A stretch of DNA of 64,000 nucleotides from the NCBI GenBank assembly GCA_001899715.1, contig MKWI01000016.1, positions 124,001 through 188,000 of the forward strand, read 5' to 3'. Shown piece after piece: positions 42,864 through 52,340 of this stretch. The position numbers and the translations under genes were made by a program. Under the pieces are notes generated by a model that was given only the letters and a program-made list of their open reading frames with translations, ran no database searches and had not been told where the DNA came from. The stretch is from Sphingobium sp. 66-54 (lineage in GTDB: Bacteria > Pseudomonadota > Alphaproteobacteria > Sphingomonadales > Sphingomonadaceae). Each line of letters opens with the position of its first letter. Position 1 is the first letter of the stretch.

Positions 42864-43727
42864 ATGTTCGCAGGTATCGGTCTCGTCGTTTTGCTGGTGA
42901 TGGTTTTCGGTGGCTTCGTGTTCACCGGCGGCAACCTCGGAGCGGTCATGCACGCGCTCCCTCACGAGATGCTCATCATCGGCGGCGCGGCGGTCGGCGC
43001 GCTCATCATCGGCAACAGCGGTGCGGACCTGAAGGCCCTGCTCGGCGGGCTGATGAAGGTTTTCAAAGGGCCGAAATACAAAAAGCAGGACTATCTCGAC
43101 TGCATCTTCCTGGTCAGCAAGCTGATGAAGACGCTGCGGGTCGAGGGGCCGGTGGCGCTTGAGCCGCATATCGAGGACCCGAAATCTTCCGCCATCTTCG
43201 CGGAATATCCGCGCTTGCTCGGCGATACAGCATTGATCCACCTCATTTGCGATACGCTGCGTCTGGTCGTCGTCTCCTCCGGAACGCTCGATCCGCATGC
43301 GGTAGAGGACGTGATGGACAATGCCCTCAAGACCCACCACCACGAGGCCATCCGCCCGGCCGACAATCTGAATACACTGGCGGACGCACTGCCGGCGCTC
43401 GGCATCGTCGCGGCCGTGCTCGGCGTGGTCAAGACCATGGGGTCCATCGATAAGCCGCCGGAAATTCTCGGTGCGATGATCGGCTCGGCGCTGGTCGGCA
43501 CTTTCCTTGGCGTGCTGCTGGCCTATGGCGTGGTGGGGCCGTTTGCCAACCGCTGCCGGCAGGTGATCGAGGCCGATGCCTCCATCTACCAGGTGGTGAA
43601 GCAGATCATCATCGCCTCGCTTCACGGCCATCCGCAGCCGCTGGTTATCGAGGCCGCGCGCTCCAATCTCAACCACGCCAACCAGCCGGCCTTCGCCGAG
43701 GTGTTCGATGGCATGCGCGGCCGCTGA
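42864..43727 (+). CDS. motA: Flagellar stator protein MotA
   Basis: A 287-residue membrane protein with four segments, including MFAGIGLVVLLVMVFGGFVFTGG at the start, HEMLIIGGAAVGALIIGN, LPALGIVAAVLGVVKTMG and IGSALVGTFLGVLLAYGVVGPFAN. This is the MotA of proton-driven stators, with the cytoplasmic loop of normal length. ATG 42864 follows GCGGGGAAC; the upstream open frame to 42801 lacks a ribosome site. It lies 18 bases before motB. Confidence 0.95.
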   Translation: MFAGIGLVVLLVMVFGGFVFTGGNLGAVMHALPHEMLIIGGAAVGALIIGNSGADLKALLGGLMKVFKGPKYKKQDYLDCIFLVSKLMKTLRVEGPVALEPHIEDPKSSAIFAEYPRLLGDTALIHLICDTLRLVVVSSGTLDPHAVEDVMDNALKTHHHEAIRPADNLNTLADALPALGIVAAVLGVVKTMGSIDKPPEILGAMIGSALVGTFLGVLLAYGVVGPFANRCRQVIEADASIYQVVKQIIIASLHGHPQPLVIEAARSNLNHANQPAFAEVFDGMRGR

Positions 43728-43745
43728 CCGGGGAAGAAGAGCAAC

Positions 43746-44855
43746 ATGGCACAACCCCCGAAAAAGCGCACGAACGAGCCCGAACTCCGGCCGATCATCG
43801 TCAAGAAGGTGATTGTCGATGGCCATGGCGGTCATCATGGCGGTGCATGGAAGGTCGCCTACGCCGACTTCGTGACGGCGATGATGGCTTTTTTCCTGCT
43901 TATGTGGCTGCTCGGCGCGACGACCGAGAAGCAGCGTAAGGGGCTAGCGGATTATTTCACACCCACGCTGGTCCAGATGAAGATGGACAGCGCAGGGTCC
44001 AGTGGACTGTTCGGCGGTGATAGCTTCACCGCCAAGGAGAATTATCCAACGACCGGTGGGCAGGGCAATCTCGCCGTCACCATCCCGCGTGATGCGACCG
44101 GCGTACGCGATATCGGCGGCGACCAGTTCAAGAACCGCGATCGCCAGCAGTTCGAGCAGCTAAAGCGCGTGCTGGAGGAGCGGCTGGCTGCCAACCCGAT
44201 GCTGCAGCGTTTGCGCAAGCAGGTGAAGTTCACCGAGACCCGCGAGGGCCTGCGTATCGACCTGATCGACGAGGCGGACTTCGCCATGTTCGCTATGGGG
44301 ACCGACCGCCTGTTTCCCGAGGCGCGGGAACTGCTGGTGCAGGTGGCGAAGGTGATTGCCGGCGTGCCCAACGATGTCATCGTGCGGGGCCATACCGACA
44401 GCCTGCCCTATGCCGCCGGACGCAGCATGAACAATTGGCTGCTCTCCTCCACGCGCGCCGAGGCGACGCGCACTGTTTTGGCACAGACCGGCATCGGCAG
44501 TGCGCGCTTCATGCGGATTGAGGGTGTGGCGGACCGCGAGCCTTTCGTGCCAGATGACCGTTACGACCCCCGCAATCGCCGCATGTCGGTGATCCTCGCG
44601 TGGAGCAAGGCGTCGTCTGCGGAGCCGCCCGAGACGGCGGAGAAAGGCAGACCGCGCCAGGATGGCCGCGTGCTCCTGCGCGATGACCGCGTGGCCCTTG
44701 CGCGTGAAGAGATGAAGAAGCTCGACCTCGGCCGCACCGCTCTGCCGGCGGAAGCGACCATCATCAACGGGAATGCCGTTCCGAACAGCAAGGGGGTCAC
44801 GCCTCCCGGCATGAGCCCGGCGACCATGCGCCGCAAGAGCAGCGAGGAAGACTGA
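43746..44855 (+). CDS. motB: Flagellar stator protein MotB
   Basis: A 369-residue protein. The plug-membrane region has VAYADFVTAMMAFFLLMWLL with Asp41 as the proton-carrying residue. A periplasmic linker then leads to the OmpA-type peptidoglycan domain with LFPEARELLVQVAKVI, VRGHTDSLPY and NNWLLSSTRAEATRTVL. A basic/proline-rich tail of about 75 residues follows. It is the main stator anchor, paired with motA. Confidence 0.95.
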   Translation: MAQPPKKRTNEPELRPIIVKKVIVDGHGGHHGGAWKVAYADFVTAMMAFFLLMWLLGATTEKQRKGLADYFTPTLVQMKMDSAGSSGLFGGDSFTAKENYPTTGGQGNLAVTIPRDATGVRDIGGDQFKNRDRQQFEQLKRVLEERLAANPMLQRLRKQVKFTETREGLRIDLIDEADFAMFAMGTDRLFPEARELLVQVAKVIAGVPNDVIVRGHTDSLPYAAGRSMNNWLLSSTRAEATRTVLAQTGIGSARFMRIEGVADREPFVPDDRYDPRNRRMSVILAWSKASSAEPPETAEKGRPRQDGRVLLRDDRVALAREEMKKLDLGRTALPAEATIINGNAVPNSKGVTPPGMSPATMRRKSSEED

Positions 44856-44864
44856 CGCGGCAGG

Positions 44865-46238
44865 TCAGGGCGCGAGCGGCAGACTGAGTTCGGCGAGCAG
44901 CCCGCCTTCGGGGCGATTGGATAGGTGCAAGCGCCCCCCTTCGGCCGACGCGATGGCACGCACGATGGCGAGACCGAGACCCGTGCCGCCGGTATCCCGG
45001 CTGCGCGATTGCTCCATGCGCGTGAAGGGGTTGAGCATTTCCTCGATGCGATCCTCGGGAATGCCGGGCCCCGAATCAGCCACGGTCAAAATGGCCTGAT
45101 CTTTCTCGACGCGCAGCGATACTTCGGCGCGCTCACCATATTTGATGGCGTTCTCGACCAGATTGGTGAGCGCCCGACGAATCGCGCGCGGATGCACGGC
45201 AACGATGGTGCGTGGCATCTCCGTGCGCTCAACGGGCGCGCCGGTATCCTCGAAATCATCGAGCGCCGCGTCGGCAAGCGCGGCAAGGTCGACGCGCTGT
45301 GGCGGCTCCCGGTCGCGACCGGCGCGAGCGAGCGAGAGAATGTCGTCCAGCATCTTGCGCATGTCGTCGATGGTGGCGATCATGCGCTCGCGGTCCGGGC
45401 CGTCCGCTGCCGTCTCGACCCGCACCCGAAGCGCGGTGAGGGGCGTGCGCAGGTCATGGCCAATCGCGCCAAGCATATGGTCCTTCTCTTCCAGCATGGA
45501 GCGGATCCGGTCTTGCATGGCGTTGAACGAGGCGGCGAGGCGGCGCACGTCGTCTGGCCCTACCTCGGGCACGGGCGGTGCGCCTTCCGGCGTGCCCACG
45601 CGCGCCGTCGCAGAGGTGAGGGCACGCAGGGGCGCGGCCAGGCGGCGCGTGAACCAGACGAGCGGGATCAGCACGAAGCCGAAAAGGAACAGCGTCTGCA
45701 CGATGAGCCGCTGGAGAATGGGTTGTGCGACCGGCGCCGCGCGCGTGTAGGCCGTCACCCAGCGATCCGCCTGGAGCTTGACGCTCAGTTGCACGTCAAT
45801 CCGGCGAGCGCGGCTTTCTCTTGAGCCGCTTCCAGTCAAAACCCGCGCAAGAGGCGGTTTGTGCGCAGGTTCGTCGATGGCGGCGCGCACTTCCAGTGGC
45901 CGGATGCCGGCGCTTCTGAACAGCTCGGCCGCGCGCACGGCAACCTCCGGTGCGTTCCGGCCGACTGGAGTGGGCGCCTGTGTCGTGACCTGGAGCGTTC
46001 GCGCGGCACGGATGCGCTGCCAGGAGAGTGGTCGCTCGTGCTGGTCCAACGCTTCCAGGATGCGGATGACGCCGGGTGCGGCGGCCACTGTAATCCACTG
46101 ATTGCGCAGGCCGATATAATAAAGAGAGAAAGCGATGACCTGTAGCGCGAACAGAGACGCAGCGACGACAAGGATGGTCTGTCCAGCCAGCGTGCGAGGG
46201 CGCAGCCATGCGGTGAGAGCGCTGATGCGCAACGTCAT
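44865..46238 (-). CDS. Sensor histidine kinase (HAMP, HisKA, HATPase)
   Basis: A 457-residue inner-membrane kinase. There is a membrane segment at about 18-40, a periplasmic sensor domain of about 130 residues, a second segment near 170-190, then a HAMP domain. The H-box GHDLRTPLT has the phospho-accepting His261; the N-box is NLVENAIKYGE, and DSGPGIPE and GGTGLGLAI form the ATP lid. The start ATG 46238 overlaps the response-regulator stop (ATGA), so the pair is coupled. It ends 9 bases from motB, convergent. The input signal is unknown. Confidence 0.93.
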   Translation of the reverse strand: MTLRISALTAWLRPRTLAGQTILVVAASLFALQVIAFSLYYIGLRNQWITVAAAPGVIRILEALDQHERPLSWQRIRAARTLQVTTQAPTPVGRNAPEVAVRAAELFRSAGIRPLEVRAAIDEPAHKPPLARVLTGSGSRESRARRIDVQLSVKLQADRWVTAYTRAAPVAQPILQRLIVQTLFLFGFVLIPLVWFTRRLAAPLRALTSATARVGTPEGAPPVPEVGPDDVRRLAASFNAMQDRIRSMLEEKDHMLGAIGHDLRTPLTALRVRVETAADGPDRERMIATIDDMRKMLDDILSLARAGRDREPPQRVDLAALADAALDDFEDTGAPVERTEMPRTIVAVHPRAIRRALTNLVENAIKYGERAEVSLRVEKDQAILTVADSGPGIPEDRIEEMLNPFTRMEQSRSRDTGGTGLGLAIVRAIASAEGGRLHLSNRPEGGLLAELSLPLAP

Positions 46239-46960
46239 TCGCGCACCACGTCCGCAGCGAACATGTAACCACCCCCCCATACCGTCTTGATGAGGCCCGG
46301 CGCACGGGCGTCATCCTCCAGCTTGCGGCGTAGCCGGCTGATCTGATTGTCGATCGACCGATCGAAGGCATGGGCCTCCCGTCCCTGGGTCAGGTCCAGA
46401 AGCTGATCGCGGCTGAGCACCTGGCGAGGATGGGTGACAAAGGCGTGGAGCAAACGGAAATCCGCGGTGCTAAGTGGAATGCCGATACCGTCCGCGCCGG
46501 TCAGCGTCCAATCGTCCGCACGCAAGGTCCAGCCATTGAAACGGTAAAGTGCACTCGCCGCCTGCACGTCGCGAGGGGAGGATGATGCACCGCCGGCCCG
46601 GCGCAGGATCGTCTTGATCCGGGCGACCAGTTCGCGCGGTGAGAAGGGCTTGAGCACATAGTCGTCGGCGCCCATTTCCAGGCCGACGATGCGGTCCGTC
46701 TCCTCGGTACGCGCGGTGAGCAAGATGACGGGAAGGTCGCCATTCTCACGGATCGAGCGGCACAGGCTGAGTCCGTCCTCCCCCGGCATCATCACGTCCA
46801 GAACAACCAGTTCGATCGCACCGCCGGCGAGCAACTTGCGCGCATGCGTCGCGTTGGCTGCCTCCGATACACGAAAACCCGCGCGCTGAAGATATTGCCC
46901 GAGCGGCTCGCGGATGGCCGCTTCATCGTCGACGAGGAGAAGATGGGGCCGGGCGGACAT
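46235..46960 (-). CDS. OmpR-family response regulator
   Basis: A 241-residue regulator. The receiver domain has the acidic pair in LLVDDE, phospho-acceptor Asp55 (VVLDVMMPGEDG), Thr/Lys switch residues in LLTART and LKPF, and the C-terminal winged helix typical of OmpR (DFRLLHAFVTHPRQVLSRDQLLDLTQG; DNQISRLRRKLE). It is controlled by the coupled kinase at 44865. AGAGGAACG precedes ATG 46960. Confidence 0.94.
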   Translation of the reverse strand: MSARPHLLLVDDEAAIREPLGQYLQRAGFRVSEAANATHARKLLAGGAIELVVLDVMMPGEDGLSLCRSIRENGDLPVILLTARTEETDRIVGLEMGADDYVLKPFSPRELVARIKTILRRAGGASSSPRDVQAASALYRFNGWTLRADDWTLTGADGIGIPLSTADFRLLHAFVTHPRQVLSRDQLLDLTQGREAHAFDRSIDNQISRLRRKLEDDARAPGLIKTVWGGGYMFAADVVRE

Positions 46961-47125
46961 GGATGTCGTTCCTCTACGGACGGTCGAGTAGCGTTCCACT
47001 CCGGGTAGGCCATCGTGGCCATCTTGCAAACAGGATCGTGCTGGAGTGCCGGCGGGTTGGCAAGAGCCAGAAAGCACGGCCGACCCGGCGGGGTGTGGGG
47101 CCCGCCCGGCCGGCCGCGAAAGACC

Positions 47126-47677
47126 TCATGACCCCGGGGGCAGGGGCTGAGGCGAATGTGCCGGCGCAAGGTGGTCGCGCAGGGCCTTGCGGGCGGCATC
47201 ACGTTCGACGGCGGAAATTCTGCCGTCATGATCGGTGTCGAGGCGGTCGAACCGGGCGAGGCCCCCCTTCACGAAATCCGCGCGAGTAATGGGCTTATCA
47301 GCGCCAGCGGCGGAGGGACGGCGCATCTCGGCTCCCTTGCGTCCCCGGTGGAAGCGACCCTGCTGTGCTGCGTTGAATTCCTCCTTGCTGATCGCCCCAT
47401 TGCGATCGGCATCGAGCCGGGCGAATAGCCGCTCACGCTCGGCCGTACGGCGAGCCTGCATCTGGGCGGTGCGCTCATCAGGTGTGAGCGTGCCATCATG
47501 ATTGCTGTCAGCTGCGTCGAAGCGCCGTTCGAGCGTAGCCTGTAAATCCGCGCGCGACATGGCTGAAGCTCTGTCTATGCCTTTTGCGGTAGGGGAGGCT
47601 GGGGCTACGGCCCCTGCGGCCGTACCGAAGGAGAGAAGGGTTGCACCGACAAGAATAATGCGGAGACCAGATGCCAT
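47126..47677 (-). CDS. Exported EF-hand calcium-binding protein
   Basis: A 183-residue protein with an N-terminal signal sequence (ILVGATLLSFGTAAGAVA). Three EF-hand-like loops are readable: DAADSNHDGTLTPDE, DADRNGAISKEEF and DTDHDGRISAVE, each with D-x-(D/N)-x-(D/N)-G spacing. Similar small EF-hand proteins (sometimes called CREC- or calmodulin-like in alphaproteobacteria) bind Ca2+ in the periplasm. ATG 47677 follows GGGAAGAG. The function beyond calcium binding is unknown. Confidence 0.82.
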   Translation of the reverse strand: MASGLRIILVGATLLSFGTAAGAVAPASPTAKGIDRASAMSRADLQATLERRFDAADSNHDGTLTPDERTAQMQARRTAERERLFARLDADRNGAISKEEFNAAQQGRFHRGRKGAEMRRPSAAGADKPITRADFVKGGLARFDRLDTDHDGRISAVERDAARKALRDHLAPAHSPQPLPPGS

Positions 47678-47809
47678 TGCTCTTCCCGATCCGTTGACTT
47701 GGCGCCGTGGGAGCAGCGCTTGACCGCACCGTAAGTGCGATCTGTCGCTAAACTTTGTCGGTGAGTGGCGATTTTGTATCAAAATGTATTCGAGCCGCGT
47801 GGGATATGT

Positions 47810-49591
47810 TCAGGCGGCGACCACCCGGTTGCGGCCCGCGCGCTTGGCCTCGTAGAGAGCGACATCGGCCTGGTGCATGCATTCTTCCCCGGTAAGATCG
47901 GCGTGGAGACGCGCGACGCCGCAACTCACGGCCGCCCGGATTGTCTTGCCCGAGGGGAGGCGGATCGGGTTCGCACTGATTGCGCGAACGATCCGTTGGC
48001 AGATATCCTGCACCGTCTCCCAGTCCGAGGTGGCGAGTAGGATGGTGAACTCGTCGCCCCCTAACCGGCAGACGGCGTCGCTCGAACGCACCTGGCTGCT
48101 GATGCGTGTGGCGATCTCACGTAGCACGGCATCGCCAACCTGATGGCCGGCATTGTCGTTGATGAGCTTGAAGCGGTCGACGTCGATCATTGCGATGCTG
48201 AGTGCGCCGGGCGCTGCGGATAGCTGGGCGTGCTCAAGCTGTTGGAGGAAGCCAGCGCGGTTGAGCAGCCCGGTCAGGCTGTCCGTAGTGGCTGTGCGGG
48301 AAAGGGAAAGCTCCTGATTTTTGCGCTGGGTAATGTCGTGGATGGTCGCGATCGTGCCGGTACAGCGATCACTATCGTCGAAATTGGCGCGGAAGGTTGC
48401 CTCCAGCCAGCGATTGCCGATCTTGACGGCGCGGAACTCGGCGACGTGACTGCGGGAAATATCTTCCAGCGCTGCATCGTGCGCACGGGCGAGCGCATAT
48501 TGGCCCTCCGGGGAAATCCCTTCGAACGTCTGGCCGACGAGTTGGGCCGGCTTGCGGTCCAGCAATGCCTGGGTCGTGCCGACCACTCGCTGGCAAATCC
48601 CCTCTAGATCGAAGGACAGAAGCAGGATCGGCGAACGCGCTGCGAGCAGGCGGAGCGATTGCTCGCTCTCGCTCAGCCGGTCGATCAGGTCCTGTCGGGC
48701 CGCAAGTGCCGTCGCGATCGGTATCTGGATGAGCAGCATCGCGGCGAGGAAGATCTGAAGGAAGAGGATCTGCGTATCGGGGTCGGGTGTCACGCGGGCG
48801 ATCGGGCCCATGCCGGCGATGGTGGCGGCGCTGCCAATAAGCGCGATAATCATCAGCGCGATGTTCATGCCCAGCCAGCCGGCGCGGAATGTGACGAGCA
48901 GCAGCGGCACATAAGTGAGGAACAGCAGTGGGTTGCGCGCCCAGACGAACATGAGCGTGGCAATAAACGCCGTGAACAGGAACAACCCGGCCATTTCGGC
49001 GCGCCGGCGCCGCTCCATGCCGCGGAAGAAGGCCATATATTCGCCACTAAGCACGCCCGTGAAAAAGGGCGAAAAAATGAGTAAGCCCAACGCGTCGCCC
49101 GCGAACCAGCGGCCGAAGGCGATACTGTAAGGCACGTCGAACGGATGCTGCGCGATCAGGGCGCCGACGCCACTCCCGAAGCCCGGTGCGATGAGGCCCA
49201 GCCATAGCAAATGACGTGAGACTGAAGCCGGTCCGGCGTCAGCGCGCTGCTGTCGCATCACGGCTTGTAATGCGACTGCGGCGACCAGGACCTCCAACAT
49301 GTTTGGCAGGCTAAGCAACAGCGCGTCCAGCACCTGTCCGCGCGTCAGCAGGTTGGCCAGGCTGTTGCCGATCAATCCCGCCGCGATCAGGATCGGCCAC
49401 TGCCCCCTCGCTCTCAGGATCAGCGCTGAGAACAGGACAGCGTTGGCTGGCCAAAGCGCCGCAACCGTGCGGCTGCTCTGCGTAACTTCAATCGTCACGG
49501 CCGCCAGTAAGAAAAAAGCAATGCCGATGCCCACGGCAGCAACCAGTGGCTGGCACGCCTTCACGCTATGGAGGGGGCGCGGCGAGAGCAT
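47810..49591 (-). CDS. MASE1-PAS-GGDEF diguanylate cyclase
   Basis: A 593-residue membrane protein. The first 290 residues are a MASE1 sensor with about eight membrane segments (IEVTQSSRTVAALWPANAVLF, FAGDALGLLIFSPFF). A PAS domain (about 300-410; IGNRWLEATFRANFDD) precedes a GGDEF domain with an intact RLGGDEFTILL active site, which should make cyclic di-GMP. No degenerate residue is seen in the signature. There is no EAL domain. Being near the flagellar genes, it may tune motility, but no direct evidence shows this. Confidence 0.93.
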   Translation of the reverse strand: MLSPRPLHSVKACQPLVAAVGIGIAFFLLAAVTIEVTQSSRTVAALWPANAVLFSALILRARGQWPILIAAGLIGNSLANLLTRGQVLDALLLSLPNMLEVLVAAVALQAVMRQQRADAGPASVSRHLLWLGLIAPGFGSGVGALIAQHPFDVPYSIAFGRWFAGDALGLLIFSPFFTGVLSGEYMAFFRGMERRRRAEMAGLFLFTAFIATLMFVWARNPLLFLTYVPLLLVTFRAGWLGMNIALMIIALIGSAATIAGMGPIARVTPDPDTQILFLQIFLAAMLLIQIPIATALAARQDLIDRLSESEQSLRLLAARSPILLLSFDLEGICQRVVGTTQALLDRKPAQLVGQTFEGISPEGQYALARAHDAALEDISRSHVAEFRAVKIGNRWLEATFRANFDDSDRCTGTIATIHDITQRKNQELSLSRTATTDSLTGLLNRAGFLQQLEHAQLSAAPGALSIAMIDVDRFKLINDNAGHQVGDAVLREIATRISSQVRSSDAVCRLGGDEFTILLATSDWETVQDICQRIVRAISANPIRLPSGKTIRAAVSCGVARLHADLTGEECMHQADVALYEAKRAGRNRVVAA

Positions 49592-49701
49592 TCGGAGATG
49601 CTAAGGCAATATCGGTTCCCGCAGAGTTAACCGCGCCGTAAAATTTAAGGATTACTTGTTGGGCGTTGTCTGCCTGCTCGTGGGAGTATGGCAGGAGAAA
49701 A

Positions 49702-49775
49702 TGGAGCGGGTAACGGGGATCGAACCCGTATCACAAGCTTGGAAGGCTAGTGCTCTACCATTGAGCTATACCCGC
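49702..49775 (-). tRNA. tRNA-Gly (anticodon TCC)
   Basis: The minus strand folds as a cloverleaf: acceptor GCGGGTA / TACCCGC, D arm with AGCTCAATGGTAGAGC, anticodon loop CTTCCAA giving TCC, and T arm with GGTTCGATCCC. A genomically encoded CCA (49702-49704) follows discriminator T. Confidence 0.97.
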
Positions 49776-49959
49776 AACATACTGATCTGGCGTTGCTAAT
49801 CCGTCTTGTCGGCTTTCTACCCCAACAATGATCCATGTCGGGATTCCAACTGGGATCGGCGGAGGCCCTAGCGAGAGTGCCGGGATGGGTCAATTGTATA
49901 TAGACGCAGCGGGTTATCCGGCTCTTGATCGTGCGGCTATAGACTTGGCGGTGCTATTT

Positions 49960-51009
49960 TCAGGCGATCCCGATCTCGCGGCGATCAACAAGAGATAGCG
50001 GCTCGCTCCCCTGAGCTTCGTCGGCAGAGATGCTCGGAAATGCCTGCTGACCCGGACCAAATGGCACCATGTTGATTTGTGGCTCAAAATTCACCGCGAG
50101 TTGCAAAACATCCGGGCGCGAATAGTGGCCGATACTGTCGGACACATATTTGAACTGGGCGATCATCGCGAGATCGAGTTCGGCATAAAGGATTGCTTCA
50201 TCGTCGCGGTTAGGCCCGGCGATGATCTGGCCCGTCGGGGCGATGATTGCGCTCCAGCCACCCCCTTCGCGGATCATTTCCGGCTTGCCCTCGAAGCCGA
50301 GGTCTTTGACTGTTTCCATATCAATGCGCGACTGCACGTTGATGACGAAACATTGGTTGGCGGCTGCGTGATGCCGCGCCGCCGCTTCGCTCAAATTGTC
50401 GAACACGCCGGAACTGGGATCGTGGCTCAGCGCTGAGCCAGCAGGCCATGCTGCAATATGGATCTGCTCGCCTTGTGCGGCCAGTGCGTAACGGGCCAGA
50501 TCCATCGAATGCTCCCAGCAGATCAGGCCACCGATCTTGCCGAATGGAGTCTCGACAGGCCGCAGGCCAGATCCGTCGCCTCGGCCCCACACCGTGCGCT
50601 CCACGCATGTGGGCACCAACTTGCGATGGCGGCTGATGATCTGGCCGGAATCATCGAAAAATAGCAGCGTATTGTATAGCGTTCCGCCATCTTTTTCTGA
50701 AATGCCGACCACCACATGTGCACCCGCCTTGCGGGCAGCTGCCCCAATCCGGTCGGTCGCTTCGCTTGGAACAGTGACGCTGTTGGCGAACAACCTGAAA
50801 TAGAATGGCGCGCCAGTGGCCGGCGTGTGTGTCCAGATCCAGAAAGGATAGCCAGGAATGAAAGTTTCCGGAAAGACGATCAGCTTGGCATCCTGAGCCG
50901 CCGCTTCGGCGATCAACGCGCAGGTCTTTTCGACCCCCGCGTCACGATCCAGAAATGGCGATGCGGCATGCACCGCTGCTACCTTCACCTTGGGGAAAAC
51001 ATCACCCAT
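49960..51009 (-). CDS. Nitrilase-family carbon-nitrogen hydrolase
   Basis: A 349-residue protein of the nitrilase branch. The catalytic triad is intact: Glu48 (FPETFIPGYPFW), Lys130 (RHRKLVPT) and Cys164 (GLICWEHSM). GEQIHIAAWP is also typical of true nitrilases, which turn nitriles into acids and ammonia. The usual CWEHYMP reads CWEHSMD, a change that could alter substrate choice. Start ATG 51009. The upstream gap contains overlapping AAAAGGT inverted repeats, likely operator sites. Confidence 0.92.
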   Translation of the reverse strand: MGDVFPKVKVAAVHAASPFLDRDAGVEKTCALIAEAAAQDAKLIVFPETFIPGYPFWIWTHTPATGAPFYFRLFANSVTVPSEATDRIGAAARKAGAHVVVGISEKDGGTLYNTLLFFDDSGQIISRHRKLVPTCVERTVWGRGDGSGLRPVETPFGKIGGLICWEHSMDLARYALAAQGEQIHIAAWPAGSALSHDPSSGVFDNLSEAAARHHAAANQCFVINVQSRIDMETVKDLGFEGKPEMIREGGGWSAIIAPTGQIIAGPNRDDEAILYAELDLAMIAQFKYVSDSIGHYSRPDVLQLAVNFEPQINMVPFGPGQQAFPSISADEAQGSEPLSLVDRREIGIA

Positions 51010-51088
51010 GATCCAAGCCTCTCCGTCTATATTTCGCGAGACAGGAGGGCATATCGTCCCGATAGAGTCAAGGTTGCGGCCATTTCTA

Positions 51089-51126
51089 ACCTTTTGAAAT
51101 TAAAAGGTCCGAAATTGCGACCTTTT
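51089..51126. promoter_or_regulatory. Overlapping AAAAGGT inverted repeats upstream of the nitrilase gene
   Basis: Three boxes share a core: ACCTTTT (51089-51095), AAAAGGTC (51102-51109) and GACCTTTTT (51118-51126). The middle one can pair with either neighbour. The region is strongly AT-rich compared with the surroundings. It is placed about 80-120 bases before the nitrilase start and looks like a regulator binding array. Confidence 0.5.
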
Positions 51127-51235
51127 TACGGGAGAGATAGCTGGAAGGTCCGCCTTTCCACAGCTGGCAAGGTGTTGCCACCCGAGCCCTGCCGCTCCAT
51201 TAGGCAGGCTTGGCTCGCAACGCGACCCGCCAAAA

Positions 51236-51264
51236 TTGCACTCCGGCACCGCTTCCGCTATCAG
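51236..51264 (+). promoter_or_regulatory. Sigma-70-type promoter upstream of purC
   Basis: TTGCAC at 51236-51241 and TATCAG at 51259-51264 are separated by exactly 17 bases. The predicted transcript start is near 51271, about 90 bases before purC and just before the hairpin. Confidence 0.6.
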
Positions 51265-51275
51265 GCTGCGGAGAG

Positions 51276-51328
51276 CCCCGGCGTCCGCTGATCCTTGCCG
51301 ATTCGCGTCGCCGGGGCCTTGATTTTTT
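51276..51328 (+). terminator. Attenuator-like terminator in the purC leader
   Basis: CCCCGGCG (51276-51283) pairs with CGCCGGGG (51309-51316) and is followed by CCTTGATTTTTTCG. It lies between the predicted promoter and purC, with no + strand gene upstream, so it would stop most transcripts after about 55 bases unless read through. Confidence 0.6.
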
Positions 51329-51360
51329 CGTTATTCCTTTACGAGTAGGCACCCTGCACT

Positions 51361-52140
51361 ATGTCCCGTCGCCGCCAAATCTATGAAGGCAAGGCGAAGA
51401 TCCTCTACGAAGGACCCGAGCCGGGCACGCTCATCCAGTATTTCAAGGATGATGCGACTGCGTTCAACGCGCAGAAAAAGGGCACGATTTCGGGTAAGGG
51501 CGTGCTCAATAACCGGATTTCCGAGCATATCTTCACGCTGCTCGGTAATATCGGCGTGCCGACCCACTTCATCAAGCGGCTGAACATGCGCGAACAACTC
51601 ATCCGCCAGGTCGAGATCGTGCCGCTGGAGGTGATCGTTCGCAACGTCGCTGCCGGCGGCCTGTCCAAGCGCATGGGGATTGAGGAGGGCACGCAACTGC
51701 CGCGCACACTCATCGAATATACGTATAAGGACGACGCGCTCGGCGATCCGATGGTCAGCGAGGAGCATATCGCGTGCTTCGGCTGGGCGAACCAGGAGGA
51801 GATGCACGACATCGCCGACATGGCGATCCGCGTGAACGATTTCATGAGCGGTTTGTTCGCCGCCATCGGTATCCGCCTCGTCGACTTCAAGCTGGAGTTC
51901 GGCCGCATCTGGGACGGCGATTTCGCGCGGATCATCCTCGCCGATGAGATCAGCCCCGACAATTGCCGGCTCTGGGACATGGCGACCAACGAGAAGCTCG
52001 ACAAGGACCGTTTCCGGCGCGATCTGGGCGGCGAGGTCGAGGCCTATCAGGAGGTCGCGCGCCGGCTCGGGCTGTTGCCTGAGGGTTCCGAGACCGATGT
52101 GCTCGATCTCGAAAGCCACCGCAAGAAGCGCGGCAAGTAA
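51361..52140 (+). CDS. purC: Phosphoribosylaminoimidazole-succinocarboxamide synthase PurC
   Basis: A 259-residue SAICAR synthetase. It joins aspartate to CAIR with ATP in purine synthesis. The conserved [12 protein letters not shown] start, [14 protein letters not shown], and signatures LVDFKLEFG and [12 protein letters not shown] are all there. ATG 51361 has only a weak AGTAGG before it. No other pur genes are nearby (purS, purQ and purL would often follow in alphaproteobacteria). A structured leader precedes it. Confidence 0.97.
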   Translation: MSRRRQIYEGKAKILYEGPEPGTLIQYFKDDATAFNAQKKGTISGKGVLNNRISEHIFTLLGNIGVPTHFIKRLNMREQLIRQVEIVPLEVIVRNVAAGGLSKRMGIEEGTQLPRTLIEYTYKDDALGDPMVSEEHIACFGWANQEEMHDIADMAIRVNDFMSGLFAAIGIRLVDFKLEFGRIWDGDFARIILADEISPDNCRLWDMATNEKLDKDRFRRDLGGEVEAYQEVARRLGLLPEGSETDVLDLESHRKKRGK

Positions 52141-52340
52141 CGGGCTTGCTCCTCGGCGCTGGCGACGTCATCGGATGACGAGGTCATGCGCCCATAGGAA
52201 TGAACGAGAGGCCGTGCTTCTCGCTTGAGGAACTGGTGGAGACGATCCGCCCGGCAAACGCAGGGCGGGTTCCGCTCATGCTCCGCGAAATGGAGCGGCC
52301 TGAACGCGGGCAGTGGTCCGGGGCTCGCCGGCCGATGTTG

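Larger units (their letters stand above)
51010..51360. other. Divergent regulatory region between the nitrilase gene and purC
   Basis: A 351-base gap without coding sequence. It holds, left to right, AT-rich inverted repeats (51089-51126), a sigma-70-like promoter (51236-51264) and a terminator-like hairpin with a T-run (51276-51328) just before purC. Confidence 0.7.
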
